Below are positions 8,516-17,893 of a stretch of 64,000 nt of DNA, one piece after another. This DNA is from Geosporobacter ferrireducens (GTDB lineage: Bacteria > Bacillota > Clostridia > Peptostreptococcales > Thermotaleaceae): the NCBI RefSeq assembly GCF_001750685.1, contig NZ_CP017269.1:5435416-5499415 (forward strand), in the 5' to 3' direction. Under the pieces are notes generated by a model. The model was not told where the DNA came from. It was given only the letters and a program-made list of their open reading frames with translations, and did no database searches. The position numbers and the translations under genes were made by a program. Within the stretch, counting starts at the first letter, position 1, and each line of letters starts with the position of its first letter.

Positions 8516-9562
8516 ATGAAAAGATTATCAAGTATCACTGCTTACCTACTGGTGATGGTATTGGTTATAGGGCTGCTTGCTGGGTGTGCCCCAAAACAGG
8601 CGGAACCGGTTGCCACACCGGGAACGGAGGAAAAGAAGCCTGTTAAGATAGGAATATCCCTGCCTACCCAGAGAGAAGAAAGATGGGTTCTGGATAAGGA
8701 TAACTTTGAAAAGGTAGCCAAGGAGCTTGGGGTAGAGGTGCTTATCCAGGTAGCGGACAACGACGCAGCAAAGCAGCAGTCCCAGGTAGAAAATATGATA
8801 GCCAATGGAATCAATGTACTTATCATTGCACCCCATGATGGAACAGCTGCAGCCAACATTGTAACCATGTGCCATGATTCAGGAATAAAGGTGGTATCCT
8901 ATGACAGGCTGGTCATGAATGCCGATGTGGATCTGTATCTTACCTTTGACAGCTTGGTGGTAGGAGAAATGCAGGCAAAATGGATGCTGGAAAGAGCACC
9001 GAAGGGAAACATCGCACTGCTGGCCGGGGACCCGGGAGACAGCTGTGCAGTCCTTTACAGACAGGGCGCCCTAAATGTGCTGAAGCCGAAGGTAGACAGC
9101 GGAGATATCAAGCTCGTGCTTGACCAGGAATGCAAGGACTGGCAGCCCGTCGAAGCCCTTAAACATATAGAAAATGCATTGACCGTAAACAAAAACGACA
9201 TTCAGGGTATCGTTGCACCCAATGACGGAACCGCCGGTGCTGCTATTCAGGCTCTGGCTGCCCAGGGACTGGACGGAAAGGTTCCTGTAACAGGACAGGA
9301 TGCCGAGGTGGACGCTATTAAGAGAATCATTGAAGGAACCCAGGGAATGACTATCTTCAACGATATACGAGATCTGGGAAGAGCAGCCATCGTTTCAGCC
9401 ATCAAGCTTTACCATGGGGAGGATCCCGGAGCAGACAAGGTGAACAACAACGGAAAATATGATGTACCTTCCATAGAAATAGCACCTGTAATTGTGGATA
9501 AGGACAACTACAAGAAAATTCTTATCGAAAGTGGTTTTATAAAGGAAGAGGCTTTAAAATAA
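8516..9562 (+). CDS. sugar ABC transporter substrate-binding lipoprotein (XylF-like)
   Basis: 348 residues. A lipoprotein signal peptide ends at LLAGC, so the mature protein is anchored to the outer face of the membrane. The body is a periplasmic-binding-protein fold of the D-xylose-binding type: IGISLPTQREERWVLDKD, QSQVENMIANGINVLII, SYDRLVMNADVDLYLTFD, GQDAEVDAIKRI. I chose the ATG at 8516 because AGGGGG precedes it and the signal peptide starts there. The operon context (deaminase) suggests that the ligand need not be xylose. Confidence 0.88.
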   Translation: MKRLSSITAYLLVMVLVIGLLAGCAPKQAEPVATPGTEEKKPVKIGISLPTQREERWVLDKDNFEKVAKELGVEVLIQVADNDAAKQQSQVENMIANGINVLIIAPHDGTAAANIVTMCHDSGIKVVSYDRLVMNADVDLYLTFDSLVVGEMQAKWMLERAPKGNIALLAGDPGDSCAVLYRQGALNVLKPKVDSGDIKLVLDQECKDWQPVEALKHIENALTVNKNDIQGIVAPNDGTAGAAIQALAAQGLDGKVPVTGQDAEVDAIKRIIEGTQGMTIFNDIRDLGRAAIVSAIKLYHGEDPGADKVNNNGKYDVPSIEIAPVIVDKDNYKKILIESGFIKEEALK

Positions 9563-9590
9563 CTGAGTTTTCCCCTAAATAATAAATCAT

Positions 9591-9629
9591 AAATTATCAG
9601 AACAGTGTCCTTCACTGTTCTGATAATTT
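9591..9629 (+). promoter_or_regulatory. perfect 17-bp hairpin between binding-protein and ATPase genes
   Basis: AAATTATCAGAACAGTG (9591-9607) pairs perfectly with 9613-9629 around the loop TCCTT. There is no run of T after the stem, so it is more likely an RNA-stabilising or attenuating hairpin than a full terminator. Such hairpins after a binding-protein gene commonly keep its mRNA more abundant than the rest of the operon. Confidence 0.7.
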
Positions 9630-9648
9630 AATAAAGGGTGGCAGCATT

Positions 9649-11166
9649 ATGAGTGATTATATACTGAAAATGAAAAGCATAACCAAGGAATTTCCCGGAG
9701 TCAAAGCTCTGGATAATGTGAACCTTGAAGTGAGACGAGGAGAAATCCATGCTCTGGTGGGTGAAAATGGGGCCGGAAAGTCGACTCTTATGAAGATATT
9801 GAGCGGTGTTTACCCCTATGGAACCTATAGCGGAGATATTATAATCAATGACAACATTCAAAAATTCAACGGGATCAAGGACAGCGAGCAGGCGGGAATC
9901 GCCATCATTTATCAGGAGCTGACCATGGTCAAGCAAATGAATATTTGTGAAAATATATTCCTTGGCAATGAGATGGCCCGTAGGGGCATCATAGACTGGG
10001 AATTGGCCTTTATAGAAACAAAAAAAATCCTTCAGGAGGTAGGCTTAAATCTGAGTCCAGCCACTGCGGTGATGAACTTGGGTATCGGGCAGCAGCAGCT
10101 GATTGAGATAGCCAAGGCGATTGCCAAGAAAACCGATCTCCTCATACTTGACGAGCCAACCTCTGCCCTGACGGAGGCAGAGACAGCCAATCTTCTGGAG
10201 CTGTTAAAAAAATTCAAAAGCAAGGGGATTACCTGCATCTACATTTCCCACAAGCTCAAGGAGATATTTGAGATAGCTGATAGAATCACTGTCCTACGGG
10301 ATGGGATGTCCATCACCACTCAGGAGGCCAGGGATCTTAACGAAAATAAGCTTATTACTCTCATGGTGGGCAGGGAGCTGACTCAGAGGTTTCCGAGGAT
10401 TGAACCCCAATTAGGGGAAGTCACCATGGAAGTGAGGAACTGGACGGTCTACGATCCCCTTCTGCCGGAGAAAAAAATCATCGACGATGTGAGCTTTACC
10501 GTTAGAAAGGGAGAAATACTGGGAATAGCGGGCCTGATGGGAGCCGGAAGAACGGAGCTTTTCATGAGTCTTATGGGCTATTACGGCTCCAATATATCGG
10601 GAGAGCTCTGGATTGAGGGCGAAAGGCTGGAGTCCCGTGATTCAAAGGACCTTATCAGGAAGGGAATCAGCTATTTATCCGAGGACAGGAAGGGAAACGG
10701 TCTCATACTGGGCCAGGATATTATGAAAAACATTTCCTTGGCGAGCCTGGACAGTATTTCAAATAAAACAGTCATCGATGAAAATGCGGAGATTATTAAA
10801 GCAGAGGGCTATGTTTCCGCCCTGAATATCAAGACACCCTCTATCGAGCAGCTTGTGGGCAATCTCAGCGGGGGAAACCAGCAAAAGGTTGTACTGGGAA
10901 AATGGCTGATGACAGAGCCCAAGATCCTGATACTCGATGAACCTACCAGGGGTATCGATGTGGGGGCGAAGTTTGAAATCTACAATGTCATGAATCGGCT
11001 TTTGGAGGAAGGGGTTTGCATCATCATGATTTCTTCTGAGCTTCCGGAGGTGCTGGGCATGAGTCATAGGATATTGGTTATGCACGAAGGTGCGATAAAG
11101 GGTGAGCTTTCCTGCAAGGATGCCACGCAAGAGAAGATTATTTACTATGCAACAGGAGGGATGTAA
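9649..11166 (+). CDS. sugar ABC transporter ATP-binding protein (XylG-like, two ATPase domains)
   Basis: 505 residues with tandem ATPase halves. The first has Walker A GENGAGKST, a Q-loop (IIYQELTMV), signature LGIGQQQ and Walker B LLILDEPTSALTEAE. The second has the degenerate Walker A GLMGAGRTE and signature LSGGNQQK usual for the XylG/RbsA/MglA group. Start ATG with AAGGGTGG upstream. It energises the membrane protein encoded one base downstream. Confidence 0.92.
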   Translation: MSDYILKMKSITKEFPGVKALDNVNLEVRRGEIHALVGENGAGKSTLMKILSGVYPYGTYSGDIIINDNIQKFNGIKDSEQAGIAIIYQELTMVKQMNICENIFLGNEMARRGIIDWELAFIETKKILQEVGLNLSPATAVMNLGIGQQQLIEIAKAIAKKTDLLILDEPTSALTEAETANLLELLKKFKSKGITCIYISHKLKEIFEIADRITVLRDGMSITTQEARDLNENKLITLMVGRELTQRFPRIEPQLGEVTMEVRNWTVYDPLLPEKKIIDDVSFTVRKGEILGIAGLMGAGRTELFMSLMGYYGSNISGELWIEGERLESRDSKDLIRKGISYLSEDRKGNGLILGQDIMKNISLASLDSISNKTVIDENAEIIKAEGYVSALNIKTPSIEQLVGNLSGGNQQKVVLGKWLMTEPKILILDEPTRGIDVGAKFEIYNVMNRLLEEGVCIIMISSELPEVLGMSHRILVMHEGAIKGELSCKDATQEKIIYYATGGM

Positions 11167-11167
11167 A

Positions 11168-12391
11168 ATGAAGGACAGCGCCGGAACCGTTCTGCCCCAA
11201 GAATCAGATGAACACAAAGCCTCTTACAGGGAGTTTTTGATAAAGTCTGTAAGAGAAAACATCAGACAGTATACAATGATTATTTCTCTCATCGTCATAT
11301 GGATCATCTTCACCGTCCTGACAGATGGAATCTTCCTGACACCCAGAAACCTATCCAACCTGTTTCTCCAGATGGTCACCATCGGCATCCTGGCTTCCGG
11401 TATGGTGTTCGTCATTGTGGCGACCCACATCGATTTATCCGTAGGCTCCGTAGCCGGAACCCTGGGTGCCCTGGCTGCGGCCCTTATGGTCAAAGTTGGA
11501 TTAGGACCCATACCTGCTATTCTGCTAACACTTCTTGGAGGCATTCTGATTGGATGCTGGCACGGCTTCTGGATAGCCTACAGGGGCGTACCGGCCTTTA
11601 TCGTGACTCTGGCAAGCATGAGTGCCTTCAAGGGCCTTACTCTGGCAATAACAAGGGGAGCCACCATTGGTGAATTCCCGCTGCTGTTCAAATCCATTGG
11701 ACAGGGTTATGTACCGAGACTGTTCTTTCAGGATGCGGCATTTCATGATACCAGCATTCTAATCGGTGCCGCAGCCATTATACTTTACATAGTCTTTGAC
11801 ATGAAAAAGAGAAAATCAAGACAGAAATATGATTTTGAGGTGCTTCCCATGCCTCTTCAGATATTGAAAATCATACTCATTTCTCTCGTCATCGCCATGT
11901 TTTGCTCTATTATGATAAGCTACAGGGGTATACCCTATGCCATACTGCTCTTGACGGGTATCGTCATCATATTATCCTTTGTCTCCCAGAAGACGAAGTT
12001 TGGCAGATATATTTATGCTTTCGGAGGGAATAAGGAGGCTACCAGGCTTTCGGGTATCAATACAAAGCAGGTGAACTTCTTTATCTTCGTTCTAATGGGA
12101 TTTTTAACCTCGGTGGCAGCCATTGTATTTGCCGCAAGGCTGAATGCAGCCACCACCTCAGCAGGCTCCCTATTTGAGCTGGATGCGATTGCGGCCTGCT
12201 TTATCGGAGGCACCAGCACCCTGGGAGGCGTGGGAACCGTATTCGGGGCTATCATAGGAGCCCTAGTTATGGCCAGTATAGACAACGGAATGAGCTTGAT
12301 GAATGTAAACATCATGTATCAGTATATAATAAAGGGAGCAATTTTGTTATTAGCCGTATGGATCGACTTCTCAACAAAGAAAAAGGCTTAA
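11168..12391 (+). CDS. sugar ABC transporter permease (XylH-like)
   Basis: 407 residues with about ten transmembrane segments and family signatures GMVFVIVATHIDLSVGS and FIGGTSTLGGVGTVFGA. A longer frame starts inside the ATPase gene, but the ATG at 11168 has AGGAGGG upstream and follows the ATPase stop by one base. It forms the membrane channel with the ATPase and binding lipoprotein. Confidence 0.9.
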   Translation: MKDSAGTVLPQESDEHKASYREFLIKSVRENIRQYTMIISLIVIWIIFTVLTDGIFLTPRNLSNLFLQMVTIGILASGMVFVIVATHIDLSVGSVAGTLGALAAALMVKVGLGPIPAILLTLLGGILIGCWHGFWIAYRGVPAFIVTLASMSAFKGLTLAITRGATIGEFPLLFKSIGQGYVPRLFFQDAAFHDTSILIGAAAIILYIVFDMKKRKSRQKYDFEVLPMPLQILKIILISLVIAMFCSIMISYRGIPYAILLLTGIVIILSFVSQKTKFGRYIYAFGGNKEATRLSGINTKQVNFFIFVLMGFLTSVAAIVFAARLNAATTSAGSLFELDAIAACFIGGTSTLGGVGTVFGAIIGALVMASIDNGMSLMNVNIMYQYIIKGAILLLAVWIDFSTKKKA

Positions 12392-12422
12392 GAGAAAAAG
12401 AAATTTAAATATAGTAGACAAG

Positions 12423-13163
12423 ATGGTGAACTCTATGAACTTGATTCGAGTGAAGGATTATAATGAAATGATTGAAAGAGCCGGGGAATATATGAAGCTC
12501 CAGGTCCGGGAAAAGAAGGACAGCGTGCTGGGATTGGCTACCGGACGAACAATGGTGGGCGTCTATGAACGACTGATAGAGCATTATAAAAATAAGGATA
12601 TCAGCTTCAGGGATGTCATAACCTTTAATCTCGATGAGTACTATCCCATAACCAGGGAGAATCCCTCCAGCTATTATCAGTATATGATGGAGCATCTCTT
12701 CAGGCATACAGATATTAACACGGAGAATATTCACATACCCGACGGCAGTACTACAGATCCTCTGGAGGAGTGCAAAAGCTATGATAAAAAAATCGAGGCC
12801 GTGGGGGGGATTGACCTGCAGCTTTTGGGAATAGGGCGCAACGGCCATATAGGCTTCAATGAGCCAAAGCCTGTGTTGGAGCTGAATACCCACCTGACGG
12901 ATTTGGATGAAACCACAATAGAGGACAATGCATCTGCCTTTTCTTCCAGGGAGGCTATGCCGCAGCAGGCCATAACACTGGGAATCAAGAAGATTATGGA
13001 GGCCAAAAAAATCATACTCTTAGCCAACGGCAGAGAAAAGAGCGAAGCCTTAAGAAAGATGACCCGGAAGGAAGTAGACCCAAGGTGGCCGGCCAGCATA
13101 CTACAGCTTCATCCTGATATTACTACAATAGCCGATGAGGAAGCCTGTGAAAGGCTGGAATAA
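12423..13163 (+). CDS. nagB: glucosamine-6-phosphate deaminase
   Basis: 246 residues. It converts glucosamine-6-phosphate to fructose-6-phosphate and ammonia. Family landmarks are SVLGLATGRTMVGVYE (phosphate loop), FNLDEYY with the catalytic aspartate, and GRNGHIGFNEP with the active-site histidine and glutamate. The length is slightly under the usual 250-265. The start codon is uncertain because no strong ribosome binding site precedes it; an internal ATG at 12435 is possible. It is last in the operon after the ABC importer; no nagA (deacetylase) is nearby. Confidence 0.88.
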   Translation: MVNSMNLIRVKDYNEMIERAGEYMKLQVREKKDSVLGLATGRTMVGVYERLIEHYKNKDISFRDVITFNLDEYYPITRENPSSYYQYMMEHLFRHTDINTENIHIPDGSTTDPLEECKSYDKKIEAVGGIDLQLLGIGRNGHIGFNEPKPVLELNTHLTDLDETTIEDNASAFSSREAMPQQAITLGIKKIMEAKKIILLANGREKSEALRKMTRKEVDPRWPASILQLHPDITTIADEEACERLE

Positions 13164-13251
13164 TGATGAAATTAAAAAAATGAATATACAGGATTTAGAT
13201 TAGCTTAATAAAGTATAACGAAGATTTAAAAGAATTTGTAGTTGATAATGA

Positions 13252-13283
13252 CAAAGAACCCGAGCCTAAGCTTGGGTTCTTTG
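13252..13283. terminator. bidirectional terminator
   Basis: CAAAGAACCC pairs with GGGTTCTTTG and four further pairs (one G-T) close a CTAA loop. T-rich DNA flanks the stem on the right and A-rich DNA on the left, so it can serve both the rightward deaminase operon and the leftward oxidoreductase gene that converge here. Confidence 0.85.
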
Positions 13284-13293
13284 TATATTTATA

Positions 13294-16200
13294 TTATTGT
13301 GCCATCTTTTTATAGCTTTCATATTTTTCATTTGCATCTTTTTCAGCTTTCGTAAAGAGTTCCTCAGCAACTTCCGGGAAGGAATTCATCAGGGAGGTAT
13401 AACGTACCTGTCCCATTAAGAAATCTCTAAAGCTGGCTTTAGGCTCCTTAGAATCTAAAATGAAAGGATTTTTACCTTCCTCTTTAAGAACCGGGTTATA
13501 TCTATAAAGATGCCAGTATCCAGCTTCAACAGCTTGCTGTGAGTTGGCTTGTGTACGTCCCATTCCTTCTTTTAGGCCGTGGTTGATGCATGGGGCATAA
13601 GCGATGATAAGGGAAGGACCATCATGTTTTTCTGCCTCAATAATTGCTTTCAAGAACTGATTTTTATCGGCACCCATGGCAACCTGTGCAACATATACAT
13701 AACCATAAGTAGCGGCAATCATGCCAAGGTCCTTTTTCTTCATTTTCTTACCTGAAGCAGCAAACTTAGCAACAGCACCGACTGGTGTAGCTTTTGAAGA
13801 TTGGCCGCCTGTATTGGAATACACCTCAGTATCGAAAACAAGTACATTTACATTTTCTCCGGAAGCCAGTACATGATCTAGCCCGCCATAGCCAATGTCA
13901 TAGGCCCACCCATCTCCACCAACAATCCAAACGGACTTTTTGATGAGATAGTCTTTTTTATCTGCAATCTCAGCAAATATTTCCTTGGCTTTTCCGTCAA
14001 CATCCGAAGCATTAAATAGCGGCATCAGCTTAGCAGTTGCTGCTTTGCTGGCATCTGCGTCTTCTTTGCCATCTAACCATGCCTTTAGGGCTTCCTTGTA
14101 GTTTACAGGAATATCAAGACTTAAAGCTTCTTGCATAATCAAAGTAAGTCGGTCTCTAATCTGTCTAACTGCAACAGCCATACCGAACCCATATTCTGCA
14201 TTGTCTTCAAATAATGAGTTTGCCCATGCAGGTCCTTTGCCTTCAGCATTTTTGCAATAAGGTGTAGCAGGTGCAGAAGCGCCCCATATAGAAGAACATC
14301 CAGTGGCGTTGGCAATAATCATGCGATCTCCATATAATTGTGTGATGACCTTAGCATAAGGAGTTTCTCCGCAGCCGGCACAAGCACCTGAAAATTCGAG
14401 TAGTGGCTGAGCGAATTGGCTGCCTTTTATTGATGTCAAAGGCATTAAATCATCTTTGATTGAAACCGTCGTTGCATAGTTCCAGTTAGGAATTTGAACT
14501 TCAAATTGAGATTCTAAAGGCTTCATGATCAAAGCTTTTTCTTTGGCCGGACAAATATCTGCACAATTTCCACATCCCGTACAATCCATTGTACTTACCT
14601 GAATCCTATAGGAGAGGTCCTCAAGGCCTTTACCCATTGCTTTCTTTGCTTCAAAGGATGCCGGTGCTTTGCTCGTTTCTTCTGGAGACATTAGTACAGG
14701 TCTAATTGCAGCATGGGGACAAACAAAAGAACATTGATTACATTGGATACATTTATCAATTTGCCATTCCGGTACGTTTACAGCTATACCTCGTTTTTCA
14801 TAAGCAGAAGTGCCCATAGGGAAAGTGCCGTCTTCTGCTCCGACGAATGTACTAACAGGCAAGGTATCGCCTTCTTGTCTATTCATTGGAATCAGTACAT
14901 TTTTAATGAAGTCAGGAACCTCACTGGTTGCAGCAGCTTCTTCCAAGGCAGTGCTCCAGCTGCTTGGTACATCAATCTTTACAAGTGCTGTGATACCACG
15001 GTCTACAGCAATATAGTTCATATTTACGATAGCGTCTCCCTTATTGCCGTAAGAGTGGTCGATTGCTTCCTTTAGGTACTTAACAGCATCTTCCAATGAA
15101 ATCACCTTTGCTAACTTAAAGAAGGCAGATTGCATAATCATATTGATCCTGTTCCCTAAGCCGATTTCATTAGCGATATCTGTAGCATTAATTGTGTAAA
15201 ATTCGATGTTGTTATCAGCAATATATTTTTTAATAGAAGCAGGAAGCTTTTCATCTAATTCAGCAGGTGTCCATTGACAGTTTAATACAAAAGTACCGCC
15301 GTTTTTCAATCCTTTCAATAAATCATACTGATAGACATAGGATTGATTATGGCAAGCAACAAAATCTGCTTCATTAATAAGATAAGTAGACTTAATAGGC
15401 TTTCTACCAAAGCGTAAGTGAGAGATTGTAACACCACCGGATTTTTTTGAATCATAGGAGAAATAGCCTTGTGCATACTGATCGGTTTCATCACCAATAA
15501 TTTTGATGGCATTTTTATTTGCACCAACAGTACCATCAGAGCCCAATCCCCAGAACTTGCAACGGATGGTTCCCTCCGGCGCTGTATTGATTTCTTCTTT
15601 AACTTCTAAAGAAGTATGTGTAACATCGTCATTAATTCCAATCGTAAATGCATCTTTAGGCTGTGGCTGTTTTAAATTATCAAAGACTGCAATAATTTGA
15701 GCCGGAGTTGTATCTTTAGAGCCTAATCCATAACGCCCGCCTATGATTAGAGGTGCGTTTTCTTTATTATAGAATAATGTACGGATATCTTGGTATAACG
15801 GTTCACCTAATGCTCCGGGTTCTTTGGTTCTATCCAGAACAGAAATTCTTTTTACTGTTGCAGGGAATACGTCAAAGAAATATTTTGCAGAGAAAGGTCT
15901 GTAAAGATGTACTTTGAGCAAACCAACCTTTTCTCCCTTTGTAATTAAATAATCAATCGTTTCTTCAATCGTTTCTGTAACAGAACCCATTGCGATAATA
16001 ATATTTTCAGCATCTGGTGCGCCATAATATGTAAATGGCTTATACGCTCGACCTGTAATTTTATTAATCTCAGTCATATAATCAGCAACGATTTCTGGTA
16101 CTTGCTGATAGTATGTATTTGATGCTTCTTTAGCCTGGAAAAAAATGTCTGGATTCTGTGCAGTACCTCTTGTAACAGGATGCTCAGGATTTAATGAACG

Positions 16201-16815
16201 ATCTCTGAAACTTTTAATTGCATCATAGTCAACAAGTTTTGCAAGGTCATCATAATCAATCACTTCAATTTTTTGCACCTCATGGGAAGTTCTAAATCCG
16301 TCGAAGAAATGTAAAAATGGTACTCTGGACTTGATAGCAGACAAGTGTGCTACGCCGGCAAGATCCATGACTTCTTGTACAGAACTGGAAGCTAAGAGTG
16401 CAAAGCCTGTTTGTCTTGTAGCCATTACATCAGAGTGATCGCCAAAGATAGAAAGCGCATGGCCTGCTACTGCCCGGGCTGAGACGTGAAATACACCTGG
16501 AAGCAATTCGCCTGCAATCTTATACATATTGGGAATCATTAACAACAATCCCTGTGATGCAGTAAAAGTAGTGGTCAAAGCACCCGCGGCTAAGGAACCA
16601 TGTACAGCACCTGCAGCGCCAGCTTCTGACTGCATTTCAACAACTTTAACCTCTTGTCCAAAAATGTTTTTTTGTCCATGGGCAGCCCATTCATCAACAT
16701 TTTCTGCCATGGTTGAAGACGGTGTAATTGGATAAATTGCTGCAACATCCGTAAACGCATAGGAAATATAAGAAGCAGCGGTGTTGCCATCCATAGTCTT
16801 CATATTTTTTGCCAT
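13294..16815 (-). CDS. nifJ: pyruvate:ferredoxin (flavodoxin) oxidoreductase
   Basis: A homodimeric-type enzyme of 1,173 residues, the usual length. It oxidises pyruvate with CoA to acetyl-CoA, CO2 and reduced ferredoxin, central to anaerobic energy metabolism. The N-terminal pyruvate-binding part opens with MDGNTAASYISYAFTDVAAI. Two ferredoxin-type clusters are CIQCNQCSFVCP and CTGCGNCADICP. The C-terminal thiamine-diphosphate domain has CAGCGET, GDGWAYDIGYGGLDH and YSNTGGQ. I chose the ATG at 16813-16815 because AAGGGGG precedes it and the family N-terminus begins there; the 76 codons further upstream are hydrophobic non-homologous sequence. Confidence 0.96.
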   Translation of the reverse strand: MAKNMKTMDGNTAASYISYAFTDVAAIYPITPSSTMAENVDEWAAHGQKNIFGQEVKVVEMQSEAGAAGAVHGSLAAGALTTTFTASQGLLLMIPNMYKIAGELLPGVFHVSARAVAGHALSIFGDHSDVMATRQTGFALLASSSVQEVMDLAGVAHLSAIKSRVPFLHFFDGFRTSHEVQKIEVIDYDDLAKLVDYDAIKSFRDRSLNPEHPVTRGTAQNPDIFFQAKEASNTYYQQVPEIVADYMTEINKITGRAYKPFTYYGAPDAENIIIAMGSVTETIEETIDYLITKGEKVGLLKVHLYRPFSAKYFFDVFPATVKRISVLDRTKEPGALGEPLYQDIRTLFYNKENAPLIIGGRYGLGSKDTTPAQIIAVFDNLKQPQPKDAFTIGINDDVTHTSLEVKEEINTAPEGTIRCKFWGLGSDGTVGANKNAIKIIGDETDQYAQGYFSYDSKKSGGVTISHLRFGRKPIKSTYLINEADFVACHNQSYVYQYDLLKGLKNGGTFVLNCQWTPAELDEKLPASIKKYIADNNIEFYTINATDIANEIGLGNRINMIMQSAFFKLAKVISLEDAVKYLKEAIDHSYGNKGDAIVNMNYIAVDRGITALVKIDVPSSWSTALEEAAATSEVPDFIKNVLIPMNRQEGDTLPVSTFVGAEDGTFPMGTSAYEKRGIAVNVPEWQIDKCIQCNQCSFVCPHAAIRPVLMSPEETSKAPASFEAKKAMGKGLEDLSYRIQVSTMDCTGCGNCADICPAKEKALIMKPLESQFEVQIPNWNYATTVSIKDDLMPLTSIKGSQFAQPLLEFSGACAGCGETPYAKVITQLYGDRMIIANATGCSSIWGASAPATPYCKNAEGKGPAWANSLFEDNAEYGFGMAVAVRQIRDRLTLIMQEALSLDIPVNYKEALKAWLDGKEDADASKAATAKLMPLFNASDVDGKAKEIFAEIADKKDYLIKKSVWIVGGDGWAYDIGYGGLDHVLASGENVNVLVFDTEVYSNTGGQSSKATPVGAVAKFAASGKKMKKKDLGMIAATYGYVYVAQVAMGADKNQFLKAIIEAEKHDGPSLIIAYAPCINHGLKEGMGRTQANSQQAVEAGYWHLYRYNPVLKEEGKNPFILDSKEPKASFRDFLMGQVRYTSLMNSFPEVAEELFTKAEKDANEKYESYKKMAQ

Positions 16816-16867
16816 AGTATAACCCCCTTTATAATAATTTAGAATGTATGGAGTAGGGAATATAAGC

Positions 16868-16890
16868 CATATGTACAATGTATACATATG
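16868..16890. promoter_or_regulatory. palindrome upstream of the oxidoreductase gene
   Basis: CATATGTA (16868-16875) and TACATATG (16883-16890) form an inverted repeat with 7 bases between, about 53 bases before the nifJ start. It could be an operator. It does not match the Rex consensus. About 200 further bases up to 17102 are AT-rich and hold nothing else I can name. Confidence 0.3.
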
Positions 16891-17102
16891 TAAACGAAAT
16901 ATTAAGATGAGATTTACATTGATTGCCAATTTTCGTCTATATTTATGATACCACAAAATATTTTTTTTGTATGAATTTAAATGAAAAATATTAAAAAAAT
17001 TTCTGTAAATGGAAATCAAGAAGAGGAAAATTAAAAATAACATGGAAATACCTAGTATAAGTAGTACAAGTTTTTTAAAGAAAATAAAGCGGAGGGGTAA
17101 AT

Positions 17103-17870
17103 TTGTTAGAAAAAGAGATTATAAGAGCACTTGAAAGTACATCTGCAAAAACATCCGTGGTATTAAAAGACTTAAGAAATGATATATGGATTTTTCAAAA
17201 AGAAGAAAAAATGGTTATTCCATCTGCCAGTACGATTAAGATTCTGATAATGACAGAGGCTTTAAATCAAATACAGCAAGGAAAATATCAGCTAGAAGAG
17301 AAAGTTTCTATAATGGAAGAAGAGAAGGTTCCTTATAGTATTATTAGTGATTTAACGACAGACTTCTATACATTTCAGGATCTGATTACTTTAATGATTA
17401 TCGTCAGTGATAATACAGCGACCAACGTTTTGATCGACCTGTTAGGTTTTGATGCTATTAATGAGATGGCTACAAAAATTGGGCTGAAAAATACTCAACT
17501 GAAGCGTAAGATGATGGATTTTGAAGCTGCTCAAATGGGAAGACAAAACATAACCACAGCAATAGATATGGCCATGTTGATGGAGAAGATATTTAATAGA
17601 GAAATTTTGAATGAAAAGCTGTGCAATCACGCCATCGATATACTAAAGCGGCAGAAAGATAAAATAATGTTGAAAAGATATATCCCAGAAGATACGGTAA
17701 TTGCCCATAAAACAGGAGATCTGGCGAATCTAAATCATGATATAGGTATTTTTTACTTACCGCAGCAGACCTATTTATTGGGTGTGTTTGTGACCGAGGC
17801 CCAAAGCAATTTGGCAGCACAACAAATCATTGGGGAAATCTCAAAATTAGTATATACATACTATCTGTAA
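17103..17870 (+). CDS. serine hydrolase of the class A beta-lactamase fold, no signal peptide
   Basis: 255 residues from a TTG start with GGAGGGG upstream. The fold's active-site motifs are in order: SxxK as S43-T-I-K46, SDN at 102-104 and KTG near residue 209. No signal peptide is visible, whereas true secreted beta-lactamases have one. This suggests a cytosolic amidase, esterase or peptidase, or export by another route. The next gene, 23 bases on, encodes a cytosolic-looking cell-wall peptidase, so a role in muropeptide recycling is a reasonable inference. Beta-lactam resistance is not supported. Confidence 0.75.
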   Translation: MLEKEIIRALESTSAKTSVVLKDLRNDIWIFQKEEKMVIPSASTIKILIMTEALNQIQQGKYQLEEKVSIMEEEKVPYSIISDLTTDFYTFQDLITLMIIVSDNTATNVLIDLLGFDAINEMATKIGLKNTQLKRKMMDFEAAQMGRQNITTAIDMAMLMEKIFNREILNEKLCNHAIDILKRQKDKIMLKRYIPEDTVIAHKTGDLANLNHDIGIFYLPQQTYLLGVFVTEAQSNLAAQQIIGEISKLVYTYYL

Positions 17871-17893
17871 ATATGATCTTGGAGGGATAGGCT

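Noticed and set aside
14713..15075. 120-codon plus-strand frame inside the oxidoreductase gene
   Set aside because: It is the antisense shadow of a conserved cysteine-rich region; no start signal.
16816..17043. 76-residue hydrophobic extension of the pyruvate oxidoreductase
   Set aside because: The family N-terminus begins at 16815 with a good ribosome binding site; the upstream frame is only AT-rich intergenic DNA without a stop.
17103..17870. Antibiotic-resistance beta-lactamase
   Set aside because: The active-site motifs are present, but there is no signal peptide and the neighbour is a muropeptide-type peptidase; the fold alone does not show resistance.
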